Part shown: in pieces, positions 48,791-61,376 of the stretch
How positions within the stretch are numbered: the first letter of the stretch is position 1
How the letters are laid out: the number at the start of each line of letters is the position of its first letter
Source: Thiomicrorhabdus lithotrophica
GTDB taxonomy: Bacteria; Pseudomonadota; Gammaproteobacteria; Thiomicrospirales; Thiomicrospiraceae
DNA: 64,000 bases
Direction: 5' to 3'
Assembly (NCBI RefSeq): GCF_029201445.1
Contig: NZ_CP102381.1
Coordinates: forward strand, 496,001-560,000
Made by a program: the position numbers and the translations under genes
Notes under the pieces: model-generated
Told to the model about the DNA's origin: nothing
The model's input: only the letters and a program-made list of their open reading frames with translations
The model's database searches: none

Positions 48791-51283
48791 ATGCCTACAA
48801 CGCAAGAAGCTAAAAGAATGGAATTGATTAGCGATATGATGCAGCATATCGGTACGGAAAAAGAAGATATTGAGATCGATTTTTTAAGATATTTATGTCA
48901 TACCTTGGGTAGAAATATAACGTCTGACGATTATTATTTGTATAAAGCTTTGTCTTATACCATGCGCGATCGACTGATGTCGCACTGGAAAAAAACCTGG
49001 GAAGCTTATAACGAAAAAGAACTCAAGAAAGCCTATTATCTTTCAATGGAATTCCTGATTGGTCGCTCCTTAACCAATAACTTATTGAATCTAGGTGTTG
49101 AATCTGAAACTCAGCAAGCTATGTATGATTTAGGTTTAGACCTGGAAGAAATTGAAGAAGCGGAGCGTGATGCGGGTTTAGGTAATGGCGGTTTAGGTCG
49201 CTTAGCTGCATGCTTTATGGATAGTTGCGCAACATTACAGTTACCTGTGATGGGGTATGGTCTTCGATATGAGTATGGGATGTTTCGCCAATTAATCCAG
49301 AACGGGTATCAAATTGAAGAGCCTGATCATTGGTTAGGTTCAGGTCCTTATCCTTGGGAAGTTCAGCGTGCTGAATACACCCAAATCATTAAGTTTGGTG
49401 GAGATACACGAGAGTACCAGGATCCACATACTGGACAATTGATTGTGCATTGGGAGCATGCTGAGGTTGTTGAAGCGGTGCCTTTTGATGTACCTATTCC
49501 AGGTTTTAAAAATAGTACAGTAAATACGTTACGATTGTGGTCAGCACAGGCTCAGGAAGGGTTTAACTTGTCTGAATTTAACGCCGGTTCTTACCATGAA
49601 GCCGTCGCTCAAAAAGCGGAAGCTGAAAACATTACCATGGTCTTATACCCAAATGACAGTAGTGAAAATGGTAAAGAGCTTCGTCTGAAACAGCAGTACT
49701 TTTTGGTTTCGGCTAGTTTGCAAGATGTGGTCCATCAATGGAAATTAAAGTACAAAGACTTTAGCAACTTTGCTAAATTCAATGCATTTCAGCTTAATGA
49801 TACCCACCCAAGTTTAGCGGTGGCCGAATTAATGCGTCTACTCATTGATAAAGAAGGGATTGAGTGGGAAGAGGCTTGGAGAATAACCAGCGAAACCATG
49901 GCTTATACCAACCATACCTTGTTGCCAGAAGCGCTAGAAAAATGGCCAGTTGGTTTGTTTGAAAAATTACTGCCACGCCCACTAGAAATTATTTATGAAA
50001 TTAATCACCGCTTCTTAACGCAAGTATCAATGAAGTGGCCAGGCGACACCGATAGACAACGTCGTATGTCAATCATTGATGAACACAATAACGTTTGCAT
50101 GGCGTATTTAGCGATTGTAGGTAGTCATTCCATTAACGGTGTGGCTGCACTTCATTCGGAGTTGTTAAAAGAGGGCTTATTTAATGACTTTTACCAGCTA
50201 TGGCCAGAAAAGTTCAATAACAAAACTAATGGGGTTACTCAAAGACGTTGGTTGGCAGGATGTAATCCAGAGTTAAGAGCCTTACTAAAAGATAAAATTG
50301 GTGAAGGTTGGATTACCCAATTGACAGATTTAGAGAAAATTGAACCATTCGCTGAAGATGCACAGTTTCAGCAGGCCTGGTATGAAGTAAAACAGAATAA
50401 TAAGCAAAGATTAGCTGACATGATTGATCGTAAAACTGGGGTTAAGTTGAGTGTTGACTCCATGTTTGATGTCCAGGTGAAGCGTATTCACGAATACAAG
50501 CGTCAGCTTTTGAATGTTCTGCATGTGATTCATTTGTATTCAAGAATTAAAAATGGGGATACGCATAACTGGACAAATCGCAGTGTTATCTTTGGTGGTA
50601 AAGCCGCTCCGGGTTATGCAATGGCTAAAAATATTATTAAATTGATTAATAATGTGGCTCAAATCGTCAATGCGGATCCCGATGTAGGCGATAAGCTAAA
50701 AGTGGTTTTCTTCCCGAACTATCGTGTTTCGGCTATGGAGGTGATTTGCCCGGGTACCGATTTATCAGAACAGATTTCAACAGCCGGTAAAGAAGCATCT
50801 GGTACCGGTAATATGAAGTTTATGATGAATGGTGCTTTAACCATTGGTACCTTGGACGGTGCCAACGTTGAAATTCGTGAAGCGGTAGGGGATGAAAATT
50901 TCTTCTTGTTTGGTTTGCAAACACCTGAAGTAGAAGCCTTACGTCACCATTATCAACCACAGAGTTTTATTAATGAAAGTCACTGTTTACAGTCCGTTAT
51001 GTCATTGTTAGAGTCTGGTCATTTCAATCAATTTGAACCAGGTATTTTTAATGATATTATCAATTCAATAAAAAGCCCAAGTGATCCTTGGATGACCTTA
51101 GCGGATTTTCAAAGCTACATAGAAATGCAAGAACAAGCGGCTCAAGCTTATCAAAATCGCAGCAACTGGTTAAAAATGAGTATCATCAATTCAGCGCGCA
51201 GTGGCATATTCTCTACAGATAGAACGATGAAAGAATATAACAATGATATTTGGAAGTTAGAGCCAATCACAATTAAAAGTTAA
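48791..51283 (+). CDS. glgP: Glycogen/maltodextrin phosphorylase
   Basis: 830 residues, GT35, pyridoxal phosphate dependent. ASGTGNMKFMMNGALTIGT holds the PLP lysine and GNGGLGRLAACFMDS the N-terminal substrate loop; VKRIHEYKRQLLNVL is also conserved. Releases glucose 1-phosphate from chain ends, the reverse partner of GlgC/GlgA. Start codon abuts the glgA stop. Followed by a terminator. Palindrome core at 50372-50379 reads QQAWY. Confidence 0.97.
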   Translation: MPTTQEAKRMELISDMMQHIGTEKEDIEIDFLRYLCHTLGRNITSDDYYLYKALSYTMRDRLMSHWKKTWEAYNEKELKKAYYLSMEFLIGRSLTNNLLNLGVESETQQAMYDLGLDLEEIEEAERDAGLGNGGLGRLAACFMDSCATLQLPVMGYGLRYEYGMFRQLIQNGYQIEEPDHWLGSGPYPWEVQRAEYTQIIKFGGDTREYQDPHTGQLIVHWEHAEVVEAVPFDVPIPGFKNSTVNTLRLWSAQAQEGFNLSEFNAGSYHEAVAQKAEAENITMVLYPNDSSENGKELRLKQQYFLVSASLQDVVHQWKLKYKDFSNFAKFNAFQLNDTHPSLAVAELMRLLIDKEGIEWEEAWRITSETMAYTNHTLLPEALEKWPVGLFEKLLPRPLEIIYEINHRFLTQVSMKWPGDTDRQRRMSIIDEHNNVCMAYLAIVGSHSINGVAALHSELLKEGLFNDFYQLWPEKFNNKTNGVTQRRWLAGCNPELRALLKDKIGEGWITQLTDLEKIEPFAEDAQFQQAWYEVKQNNKQRLADMIDRKTGVKLSVDSMFDVQVKRIHEYKRQLLNVLHVIHLYSRIKNGDTHNWTNRSVIFGGKAAPGYAMAKNIIKLINNVAQIVNADPDVGDKLKVVFFPNYRVSAMEVICPGTDLSEQISTAGKEASGTGNMKFMMNGALTIGTLDGANVEIREAVGDENFFLFGLQTPEVEALRHHYQPQSFINESHCLQSVMSLLESGHFNQFEPGIFNDIINSIKSPSDPWMTLADFQSYIEMQEQAAQAYQNRSNWLKMSIINSARSGIFSTDRTMKEYNNDIWKLEPITIKS

Positions 51284-51317
51284 GGACTAACATCAACACA
51301 ATTTATTGTGTTAAATC

Positions 51318-51367
51318 AAGCCAGTAAATTCAGGGTAAGTTAAATTACTTATTTTTACTGGCTTTTT
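51318..51367 (+). terminator. Terminator after glgP
   Basis: AAGCCAGTAAA paired with TTTACTGGCTT, then a T run. Ends the glycogen cluster. Confidence 0.85.
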
Positions 51368-51401
51368 TGTTTATTCTTAGCTATTCACGTACATAGTCTA
51401 G

Positions 51402-51410
51402 TGTTATAAT
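51402..51410 (+). promoter_or_regulatory. Extended -10 promoter of glmS
   Basis: TGTTATAAT (TGn extended -10) 34 bp before the glmS ATG. The leader is too short for a glmS ribozyme. Confidence 0.7.
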
Positions 51411-51444
51411 TCTTCACCTAATTAAAGGTGTGTAGCAGAGTTTT

Positions 51445-53298
51445 ATGTGCGGAATTGTTTGCGGTGTTGCAGAAAGAAATATAGTCCCTATTCTTTTAGA
51501 AGGTTTAAAACGTCTTGAATATAGAGGTTATGATTCTTCGGGTATTGCCTTACTGGATTCAGAAGGACAGTTTAGACGAGTTCGCTCACTAGGCAAGATA
51601 GTCAATCTAGAACAAAATATTCAAGCACAATCTTCAGAATTTAATGGTCATATCGGTATCGCTCACACGCGTTGGGCTACACATGGTGTACCCGCTGAAA
51701 ACAATGCACATCCGCATATCTGTAATCATCAAGTTGCCGTAGTCCATAACGGAATTATTGAAAACTACCAAACTCTCAAATCGGCACAATTAGAACAAGG
51801 TTATCAATTTACTTCAGAAACCGATACTGAGGTGGTTGCTCATTGTATTCATAAGCAACTAGATTTCTCTAAGTCGCTATTAACGGCAGTTCAGCAAGCT
51901 GTTACTCATTTTGAAGGCGCTTACGCTTTAGGTGTTATCTCTCCTGAATACCCAGAAACCTTAATTGCGGCTCGTAAAGGTAGTCCTCTTGTTATTGGAG
52001 TGGGGATTGGAGAATATTTTATCGCCTCAGATGTTTCTGCATTGCTGCCTGTAACACAAAATTTCATCTTTTTAGAAGAGGGTGATATTGCTGAAATCAC
52101 ACGTTCATCTGTAAAAATTTATGACGCGAAAGGTATCGAGGTTGAACGCCCAATTAAAGTGTCTCAGCAGACAGCTAGTGCAGTTGAATTAGGTGAGCAT
52201 CGTCACTACATGCACAAAGAAATTTTTGAGCAGCCTCAGGCTGTTATTGATACGCTTGAAGGCCGTGTCACCAAAGATACGGTTTTAACCTCCGCGTTTG
52301 GTCATCAAGCCGAAGAAGTATTTAAAACAGTTAAACAAGTTCAGATCATTGCTTGTGGAACTTCTTATCATTCAGGTTTGGTAGCCAAATACTGGTTTGA
52401 AGATATTATTGGTCTTCCTTGTCAAGTAGAAGTCGCTAGTGAGTATCGCTATCGCAATCCAGTTGTACAAGATGGGACGCTATTTGTAACCATTAGTCAG
52501 TCAGGGGAAACGGCTGATACATTGGCTGCATTGCAACAAATCAAAAAACTTAAATCAAAATTTAATATTCCAACTCTAACAATTTGTAATGTTCCAGAAT
52601 CAAGTCTGACCAGAGAAAGTGATCTAACCTTTTTGACTCATGCAGGTCCAGAAATAGGTGTGGCTTCTACCAAAGCCTTTACAACTCAATTGGTGGCTTT
52701 GTCTCTATTGCTAACCTCTGTTGGTAAAACGCTTGGTTTAATGGATGCTAAGCAAGAGCAAAAAATTGTTCACGGATTGCTGAAGTTACCAGGCCTGGTA
52801 AAACAAGCTTTAGCGCATGAAGATGAAATTCAGGAAATTGCCAATTGCTTTGCAGATAAGCATAATGCACTGTTTTTAGGTCGTGGAACAATGTATCCAA
52901 TTGCAATGGAAGGTGCTTTGAAGCTAAAAGAAGTCAGCTATATTCATGCAGAAGCCTATCCAGCGGGAGAGCTAAAACATGGGCCATTAGCTTTAATTGA
53001 CGAACAAATTCCAGTTGTAGCAATTGCACCAAAAGATGATTTACTAGAAAAGCTTAAATCAAATCTACAAGAAGTGAAAGCCCGTGGGGGCCAAATGATT
53101 GTCTTTGAAGATGAAGAATCCGGTGTCAGTTCAGACAAAGAGTTTAAAGTAGTAAAAACCACAACAAACGTTGGTCGAATTACTGCACCAATTACCTTTA
53201 ATATTCCACTGCAGTTATTAAGTTATCACGTGGCTTTAATTAAGGGTACAGATGTTGACCAACCAAGAAATTTAGCAAAATCAGTTACAGTAGAATAA
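51445..53298 (+). CDS. glmS: Glucosamine-6-phosphate synthase
   Basis: 617 residues. Mature N-terminal Cys2 (CGIVCGVAER) of the class II glutaminase; RLEYRGYDSSGIAL, HTRWATHG; two SIS domains follow (CGTSYHSGL, SQSGETADT; LGRGTMYPIAMEGALKLKE) with the C-terminal DQPRNLAKSVTVE. It makes glucosamine 6-phosphate, the source of UDP-GlcNAc. It lies 19 bp before the WbpA-type gene, so precursor supply and surface-glycan synthesis are physically linked. The last full palindrome (52786-52801) is inside. Confidence 0.97.
   Translation: MCGIVCGVAERNIVPILLEGLKRLEYRGYDSSGIALLDSEGQFRRVRSLGKIVNLEQNIQAQSSEFNGHIGIAHTRWATHGVPAENNAHPHICNHQVAVVHNGIIENYQTLKSAQLEQGYQFTSETDTEVVAHCIHKQLDFSKSLLTAVQQAVTHFEGAYALGVISPEYPETLIAARKGSPLVIGVGIGEYFIASDVSALLPVTQNFIFLEEGDIAEITRSSVKIYDAKGIEVERPIKVSQQTASAVELGEHRHYMHKEIFEQPQAVIDTLEGRVTKDTVLTSAFGHQAEEVFKTVKQVQIIACGTSYHSGLVAKYWFEDIIGLPCQVEVASEYRYRNPVVQDGTLFVTISQSGETADTLAALQQIKKLKSKFNIPTLTICNVPESSLTRESDLTFLTHAGPEIGVASTKAFTTQLVALSLLLTSVGKTLGLMDAKQEQKIVHGLLKLPGLVKQALAHEDEIQEIANCFADKHNALFLGRGTMYPIAMEGALKLKEVSYIHAEAYPAGELKHGPLALIDEQIPVVAIAPKDDLLEKLKSNLQEVKARGGQMIVFEDEESGVSSDKEFKVVKTTTNVGRITAPITFNIPLQLLSYHVALIKGTDVDQPRNLAKSVTVE
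52786..52801. repeat. Dispersed palindrome, full 16-mer (last copy)
   Basis: TTACCAGGCCTGGTAA inside glmS, read as LPGLV. No further copy to the window end. Confidence 0.9.
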
Positions 53299-53317
53299 AT
53301 AATATTTAATAAGGAAA

Positions 53318-54592
53318 ATGAGCGTGTCAGATAAGATTTGTATGATTGGTCTTGGGTATGTAGGCCTACCTTTAGCCGTTGCCTTTGCGGAAAAAATGCC
53401 TGTTGTTGGCTTTGATATTAGTGAATCTAGAGTTAAGGAATTGAAAGGTGGGCATGATCGTACACTGGAAATTGAAGATGAATTACTTGACCATGTTAAA
53501 GACAATATAACTTATACGGCTAGCATTAAAGATGCACAAAAGTGTAATGTTTATATTGTTACCGTTCCAACTCCGATTGATTCAGCAAATCGTCCTGATT
53601 TAACTCCATTGATTAAGTCATCTCAGACAATTGGTTCTGTTCTGAAAAAAGGCGATATTGTTATTTATGAATCTACTGTCTATCCAGGTGTTACTGAGGA
53701 TATTTGTGTCCCTGAGCTAGAAAATTCTTCTGGTCTTAAGTTTAATGAAGATTTTTTCTGTGGTTATTCTCCAGAGCGAATTAACCCAGGAGATAAAGAG
53801 CACACTGTTAAAAAAATTCTTAAGGTCACTGCAGGTTCTACCCCTGATGTTGCTCAGAGAGTAGATGCACTCTATAAGTCTGTTATTACGGCGGGAACGC
53901 ACTTGGCATCAAGCATTAGAGTTGCTGAAGCATCCAAAGTAATCGAAAACACTCAGCGTGATGTCAATATTGCACTTATTAATGAATTGGCTTTGATATT
54001 TGGTCAAATGGGGATTGATACCAATGAGGTGTTGGAAGCGGCTGCGACTAAGTGGAATTTTATTAAGCTTTCACCAGGCCTAGTTGGTGGTCATTGTATA
54101 GGTGTAGATCCTTATTATTTAACCTTCAAGGCAGAAGAATTGGGTTATAAACCGAATTTGATTTTAGCTTCACGTCAAATCAATAATGGAATGAGTAAGC
54201 ATGTGGCTGATCAGACTATTAAGTATATGATTAAAGCTGGTAAAACGATTAAAGATTCCAATATTTTAATGCTTGGCGTCACCTTTAAAGAAGACTGCCC
54301 TGATATGCGTAATACCAAGGTAGTCGACATTATCGAGGAGCTAAAAGATTTTGGAGTAAATGTAGATGTGTATGATCCGTGGGTTGATCGCTCAGAGGAA
54401 AGTAAATGGTACAAGCACGGAATTATTGAAGATCCTATGCAGTCGAATAAGCAGTACGATGCAATTGTGGTTGCGGTCGGTCACCAGCAATTTAAAGACT
54501 TAACTATGGAAGATTTTAAAAAATTATCTGCAGGTGAAGTAGTGGTGATGGATGTTAAGAACATTGTTCCAAATCCAACCTGGAGGCTGTAG
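53318..54592 (+). CDS. wbpA: UDP-N-acetylglucosamine 6-dehydrogenase (WbpA/TviB type)
   Basis: 424 residues. NAD loop GLGYVGLPLAVAFAEK, then GFDISESRVKELKGGHDRTLE as in WbpA/TviB, catalytic cysteine in GLVGGHCIGVDPYYL. Oxidises UDP-GlcNAc (or UDP-GalNAc) to the uronic acid. AAGGA is 2 bp from the ATG at 53318 but 8 bp from an in-frame GTG at 53324, which may be the true start. It is the first gene of a wbpA-wbpB-wbpD-wbpE row. Confidence 0.9.
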   Translation: MSVSDKICMIGLGYVGLPLAVAFAEKMPVVGFDISESRVKELKGGHDRTLEIEDELLDHVKDNITYTASIKDAQKCNVYIVTVPTPIDSANRPDLTPLIKSSQTIGSVLKKGDIVIYESTVYPGVTEDICVPELENSSGLKFNEDFFCGYSPERINPGDKEHTVKKILKVTAGSTPDVAQRVDALYKSVITAGTHLASSIRVAEASKVIENTQRDVNIALINELALIFGQMGIDTNEVLEAAATKWNFIKLSPGLVGGHCIGVDPYYLTFKAEELGYKPNLILASRQINNGMSKHVADQTIKYMIKAGKTIKDSNILMLGVTFKEDCPDMRNTKVVDIIEELKDFGVNVDVYDPWVDRSEESKWYKHGIIEDPMQSNKQYDAIVVAVGHQQFKDLTMEDFKKLSAGEVVVMDVKNIVPNPTWRL

Positions 54593-55650
54593 TGCGTCAT
54601 TACTCAACCATAGAGAATCGAAAAATTCGCATTGCTGTCGTTGGCTGTGGTCGTATCGCAAAAAATCACTTTGGGTCGATTGACAAGCATTCAGAAGATT
54701 TTGAACTGGTGGCAGTTTGTGATAACAATAAGCATGCGCTAGATCAGGCTAAAGAACAGTATTCAGTCAACGGATATCTTTCTTTAACTGAAATGCTAGA
54801 AAAAGAGCAGCTTGACGTGGTATCTCTCTGTACTCCTTCTGGGATTCATCCTGAGCAAGCCAGAGAGGTTGCAGGAGCAGGGGTGCATGTAATTTCAGAA
54901 AAACCAATGGCAACACGCTGGAAAGATGCTGTAGGAATGGTAAAAGCCTGTGATAAAGCTGGCGTCCGACTGTTTGTTGTCAAACAAAATCGTAGAAATA
55001 CGACGCTCCAGCTCTTAAAGCGTGCAGTGGAAGAAAATCGATTTGGTCGGATTTACATGGTAAATCTGAATGTTTTTTGGACTCGTCCGCAGGAATATTA
55101 TGATGCAGCAAAATGGCGTGGTACTTGGGAACTAGATGGTGGAGCTTTTATGAATCAAGCTAGCCATTACGTTGATCTAATCGATTGGTTGATTGGACCA
55201 GTTGAAAAGATTCAGGCTATGACAGGCACGCTGGCGCGTGATATTGAAGTAGAGGATACGGGTGTTTTAAATGTCAAATGGCGTAACGGTGCCATGGGGT
55301 CTATGAACGTTACCATGCTGACCTATCCTAAAAACTTTGAAGGGTCAATCACAATTCTAGGTGAAAAGGGTACTGTGCGTGTGGGTGGTGTTGCTGTCAA
55401 TGAAATCCAGCACTGGGAATTTGAAGACCAAAAGGACTATGATAATGATATTAAGCAAGCCAATTATGAAACCACATCGGTTTACGGGTTTGGTCATCCA
55501 CTGTACTATAATAATGTAATTGATGTATTACGTGGAAATAGTGAGCCAGAAACGGATGGTCGTGAAGGTCTAAAGTCGTTGGAAGTATTGATTGCGGCTT
55601 ATCTGTCTGCCAGAGACGGTAAAACAGTTTCCCTCCCATTGGAGTATTGA
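54592..55650 (+). CDS. wbpB: UDP-GlcNAcA 3-oxidase (WbpB type)
   Basis: 352 residues, Gfo/Idh/MocA family. NAD loop [23 protein letters not shown] with the catalytic-region lysine, [18 protein letters not shown]. In the WbpB/E pathway it oxidises C3 of UDP-GlcNAcA. GTG start overlaps the wbpA stop by 1 bp (TAGTG), with GGAGG upstream. Order with WbpD and WbpE supports the specific call. Confidence 0.88.
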   Translation: MRHYSTIENRKIRIAVVGCGRIAKNHFGSIDKHSEDFELVAVCDNNKHALDQAKEQYSVNGYLSLTEMLEKEQLDVVSLCTPSGIHPEQAREVAGAGVHVISEKPMATRWKDAVGMVKACDKAGVRLFVVKQNRRNTTLQLLKRAVEENRFGRIYMVNLNVFWTRPQEYYDAAKWRGTWELDGGAFMNQASHYVDLIDWLIGPVEKIQAMTGTLARDIEVEDTGVLNVKWRNGAMGSMNVTMLTYPKNFEGSITILGEKGTVRVGGVAVNEIQHWEFEDQKDYDNDIKQANYETTSVYGFGHPLYYNNVIDVLRGNSEPETDGREGLKSLEVLIAAYLSARDGKTVSLPLEY

Positions 55651-55654
55651 TATA

Positions 55655-56245
55655 TTGGATATCGTACAAAACTATACAGTTCATCAAACTGCTATCATTG
55701 ATAAAGGCGCAGTAATTGGTGAAGATTCTCGTATTTGGCATTGGGTGCATGTTTGCGGCGGTGCAAAAATCGGAAAGGGCGTATCGTTAGGACAGAATGT
55801 TTTTGTTGGTAATCAGGTAACGATTGGGGACCAATGCAAAATACAAAATAATGTTTCTGTGTACGACAATGTTCATCTTGAAGATGGGGTGTTTTGTGGT
55901 CCAAGCATGGTGTTTACTAATGTCTATAATCCCCGAGCCTTAATTGAACGTAAGAGTGAGTATAAAGATACGCTTGTTAAAAAAGGTACTTCTTTGGGAG
56001 CAAATTGTACTATTGTCTGTGGTGTTACCATCGGTGAATATGCCTTTATCGGTGCAGGTGCTGTTATCAATAAAGACGTTAAACCTTATGCTTTAATGGT
56101 GGGGGTACCTGCAAAACAAATTGGCTGGATGAGTCAGTATGGCGAAAAACTAGACCTTCCTCTTGAGGGTGAAGGACAAACCACTTGCCCTTATACCGAG
56201 AAAACATACCAACTAAAAGGCGGCCTAATCTCCGTTATTGAGTAA
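55655..56245 (+). CDS. wbpD: UDP-3-amino sugar N-acetyltransferase (WbpD type)
   Basis: 196 residues of left-handed beta-helix hexapeptide repeats: [53 protein letters not shown]. Close to WbpD, which acetylates the 3-amino group. No ATG is available at the right place; TTG at 55655 is preceded by GGAG and gives the family length, whereas the longer frame from 55592 reads through the end of wbpB. Confidence 0.88.
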   Translation: MDIVQNYTVHQTAIIDKGAVIGEDSRIWHWVHVCGGAKIGKGVSLGQNVFVGNQVTIGDQCKIQNNVSVYDNVHLEDGVFCGPSMVFTNVYNPRALIERKSEYKDTLVKKGTSLGANCTIVCGVTIGEYAFIGAGAVINKDVKPYALMVGVPAKQIGWMSQYGEKLDLPLEGEGQTTCPYTEKTYQLKGGLISVIE

Positions 56246-56252
56246 TAAAACA

Positions 56253-57353
56253 ATGAAAGTCGATTTTGCAAACCTCCAGCATCAATATCAGCTATATAAA
56301 ACTGATATTGATGCCAATATTCAAGCGGTATTGAATAAATCAAATTACATTATGGGTGAAGAGGTGCAAAGGTTTGAATCTGAGCTTCAAAATTTCACCA
56401 GCACTAAACACGCGATTACCTGTTCAAATGGAACGGATGCATTGTTGCTCGCTATGATGGCAATGGATATTCAGCCTGGGGATGAGATTATAACTACCCC
56501 TTTCACATTTATTTCTACCGCAGAAACAATTGCATTTTTAAAGGCAACCCCTGTATTTGTTGATATTGATGAAACTACATTTAATATTGATGCACAAAAA
56601 ATAGAAAAGGCCATCACTAGTAAAACTAAAATAATTATGCCCGTCAGTCTGTATGGACAGCCTGCAGATATGGATGAAATCAATGCTATTGCAATACAGC
56701 ACGGTTTGAAGGTGATTATCGACGGAGCGCAGTGCTTTGGTTCTACCTATCAGAATCAATGTACAGCCAATCATGGTGATATTTATACAACAAGTTTTTT
56801 CCCTGCGAAACCATTAGGCTGTTACGGCGATGGTGGAGCTGTTTTTACCAATAATGATGAGTATGCAGAAAAAATAAAGATGATGCGAGTACATGGGCAA
56901 AATAAGCGTTATCATCATAAGTATATTGGAATGGGAGGCAGATTAGATACGATTCAAGCCGCAGTATTGTTAGCTAAGTTACCTTATTATGCAAATGAAA
57001 TTCAATCTCGCCAAAAGGTAGCAAAGCAATATAGCCAATGTCTTCATGATGTAGTAAATGTTCCCGTTATTAAGCGTGATAGAAGCAGTGTTTGGGCGCA
57101 ATATACTATTCGAGTAAAAAACCGTGAAGAAGTTCAACAAAGCCTTAAGCTGGCAGGTATCCCAACCGCGGTTCATTATCCTGTTCCCTTGCATCTACAA
57201 GAGTGTTTTGAATATTTAGGTTTTAAGCATGGAGACTTTCCAATCTCTGAAAGGGTTTCTAAAGAAGTTTTGAGTTTGCCAATGAATCCTTTTTTGGAGC
57301 CGATAGAGATTCAAGATATTGTTAAAGCGGTTAAGGTAAATTCTCAAGAATAG
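56253..57353 (+). CDS. wbpE: UDP-3-keto sugar aminotransferase (WbpE type)
   Basis: 366 residues, DegT/DnrJ/EryC1 family. NGTDALLLAM, DGAQCFGSTY and the PLP lysine in FFPAKPLGCYGDGGA. Transfers an amino group to C3 of the keto intermediate. ATG 56253 chosen; TTG 56238 overlaps wbpD. Together wbpA-B-D-E would give UDP-GlcNAc(3NAc)A; the 2-epimerase WbpI is not in the window. Confidence 0.88.
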   Translation: MKVDFANLQHQYQLYKTDIDANIQAVLNKSNYIMGEEVQRFESELQNFTSTKHAITCSNGTDALLLAMMAMDIQPGDEIITTPFTFISTAETIAFLKATPVFVDIDETTFNIDAQKIEKAITSKTKIIMPVSLYGQPADMDEINAIAIQHGLKVIIDGAQCFGSTYQNQCTANHGDIYTTSFFPAKPLGCYGDGGAVFTNNDEYAEKIKMMRVHGQNKRYHHKYIGMGGRLDTIQAAVLLAKLPYYANEIQSRQKVAKQYSQCLHDVVNVPVIKRDRSSVWAQYTIRVKNREEVQQSLKLAGIPTAVHYPVPLHLQECFEYLGFKHGDFPISERVSKEVLSLPMNPFLEPIEIQDIVKAVKVNSQE

Positions 57354-57372
57354 TGAAATGTAAACTTTATAT

Positions 57373-60194
<2,822 letters not shown>

Positions 60195-60196
60195 TT

Positions 60197-61375
60197 ATGA
60201 CGCAGAACTTTATACCGTATGGTAAGCAAGACATAAGTGAAGAAGATATCGATTCAGTACTTAAGGTACTAAAATCAGATTTTCTTACACAGGGCCCACA
60301 AGTGCCATTGTTTGAAAAAACAGTGGCGGGTTATTGTGGTGCGGAGTATGGTGTAGCCGTAAATAGTGCAACGTCGGCCTTACATGTCGCCTGTCTTGCT
60401 CTGGGGCTTGGAGAAGGTGACTGGCTTTGGACCACTCCAAACACTTTTGTAGCATCTGCAAATTGTGGTTTGTATTGCGGCGCCAAAGTTGACTTTGTAG
60501 ATATTGATATGCAATCTTATAATCTTTCGGTAGAGAAATTAGAAGAAAAGCTCATTCAAGCAAAAAAATCAGATAAATTACCCAAAATTGTCATTCCAGT
60601 GCATTTTGCAGGACAGTCCTGTAATATGAAACGCATTCATTCATTGAGTCTTGAATATGGGTTTAAAGTAATCGAGGATGCATCACATGCCATCGGTGGT
60701 AAATACCTAGATAAACCTATCGGAGGATGTCAGTATTCAGACATCACAGTATTTAGCTTCCATCCAGTTAAAATAATTACGACTGCAGAGGGTGGTCTTG
60801 CAACGACGAACTGTCAGAAATTATATAAAAAGATGCAACGCCTTCGAAGCCATGGGATCACTAGAGACGTTGAGGATATGATTTTACCTTCAGAGGGAGA
60901 GTGGTCGTACCAACAAATTGAGCTAGGATTTAATTATCGCATGACAGAGATTCAAGCGGCATTAGGTGTTAGTCAGATGAAGCGACTGGATGAGTTTGTT
61001 GCTAGACGTCAAGTTTTACGAAAACAGTATGATCAACTTCTTGAACAAGAAAATTTGATTCTTCCAAGCCAAAGTGATGATTGTTATTCTTCCATGCACT
61101 TATATCCGATTTTGTTAGGGACACAAGACAGTTCATTAGCACGTTCAAGAGTTTTTAAGTGTTTGAGAGCTAGTAATATCGGTGTAAATGTCCATTATAT
61201 TCCAGTTCATACACAACCTTATTATCTCAATTTAGGCTTTAAAAACGGCGACTTTCCTAATAGCGAGCTCTATTATCAGAATACCGTTTCTTTGCCCTTG
61301 TTTTATGGCTTAACGGATAAAGATCAGGTTTATGTTGTCAGTGAACTAAAGAAAGCATTACAGGCTATTGAGTGA
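60197..61375 (+). CDS. pseC: UDP-4-keto-sugar aminotransferase
   Basis: 392 residues, DegT family. YGKQDISEEDIDSVL, NSATSALHVACLALGLGEGD and FHPVKIITTAEGG (PLP lysine) match PseC, second step of the pseudaminic pathway. Starts 2 bp after pseB, so coupled. Confidence 0.94.
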   Translation: MTQNFIPYGKQDISEEDIDSVLKVLKSDFLTQGPQVPLFEKTVAGYCGAEYGVAVNSATSALHVACLALGLGEGDWLWTTPNTFVASANCGLYCGAKVDFVDIDMQSYNLSVEKLEEKLIQAKKSDKLPKIVIPVHFAGQSCNMKRIHSLSLEYGFKVIEDASHAIGGKYLDKPIGGCQYSDITVFSFHPVKIITTAEGGLATTNCQKLYKKMQRLRSHGITRDVEDMILPSEGEWSYQQIELGFNYRMTEIQAALGVSQMKRLDEFVARRQVLRKQYDQLLEQENLILPSQSDDCYSSMHLYPILLGTQDSSLARSRVFKCLRASNIGVNVHYIPVHTQPYYLNLGFKNGDFPNSELYYQNTVSLPLFYGLTDKDQVYVVSELKKALQAIE

Positions 61376-61376
61376 T

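Noticed and set aside
51402-51444. glmS ribozyme upstream of glmS
   Set aside because: The space between the promoter and start codon is about 30 nt, too short, and the ribozyme belongs to other bacterial groups.
1461-52801. Palindrome copies as a CRISPR or tandem repeat array
   Set aside because: Copies are hundreds to thousands of bases apart without regular spacing or spacers.
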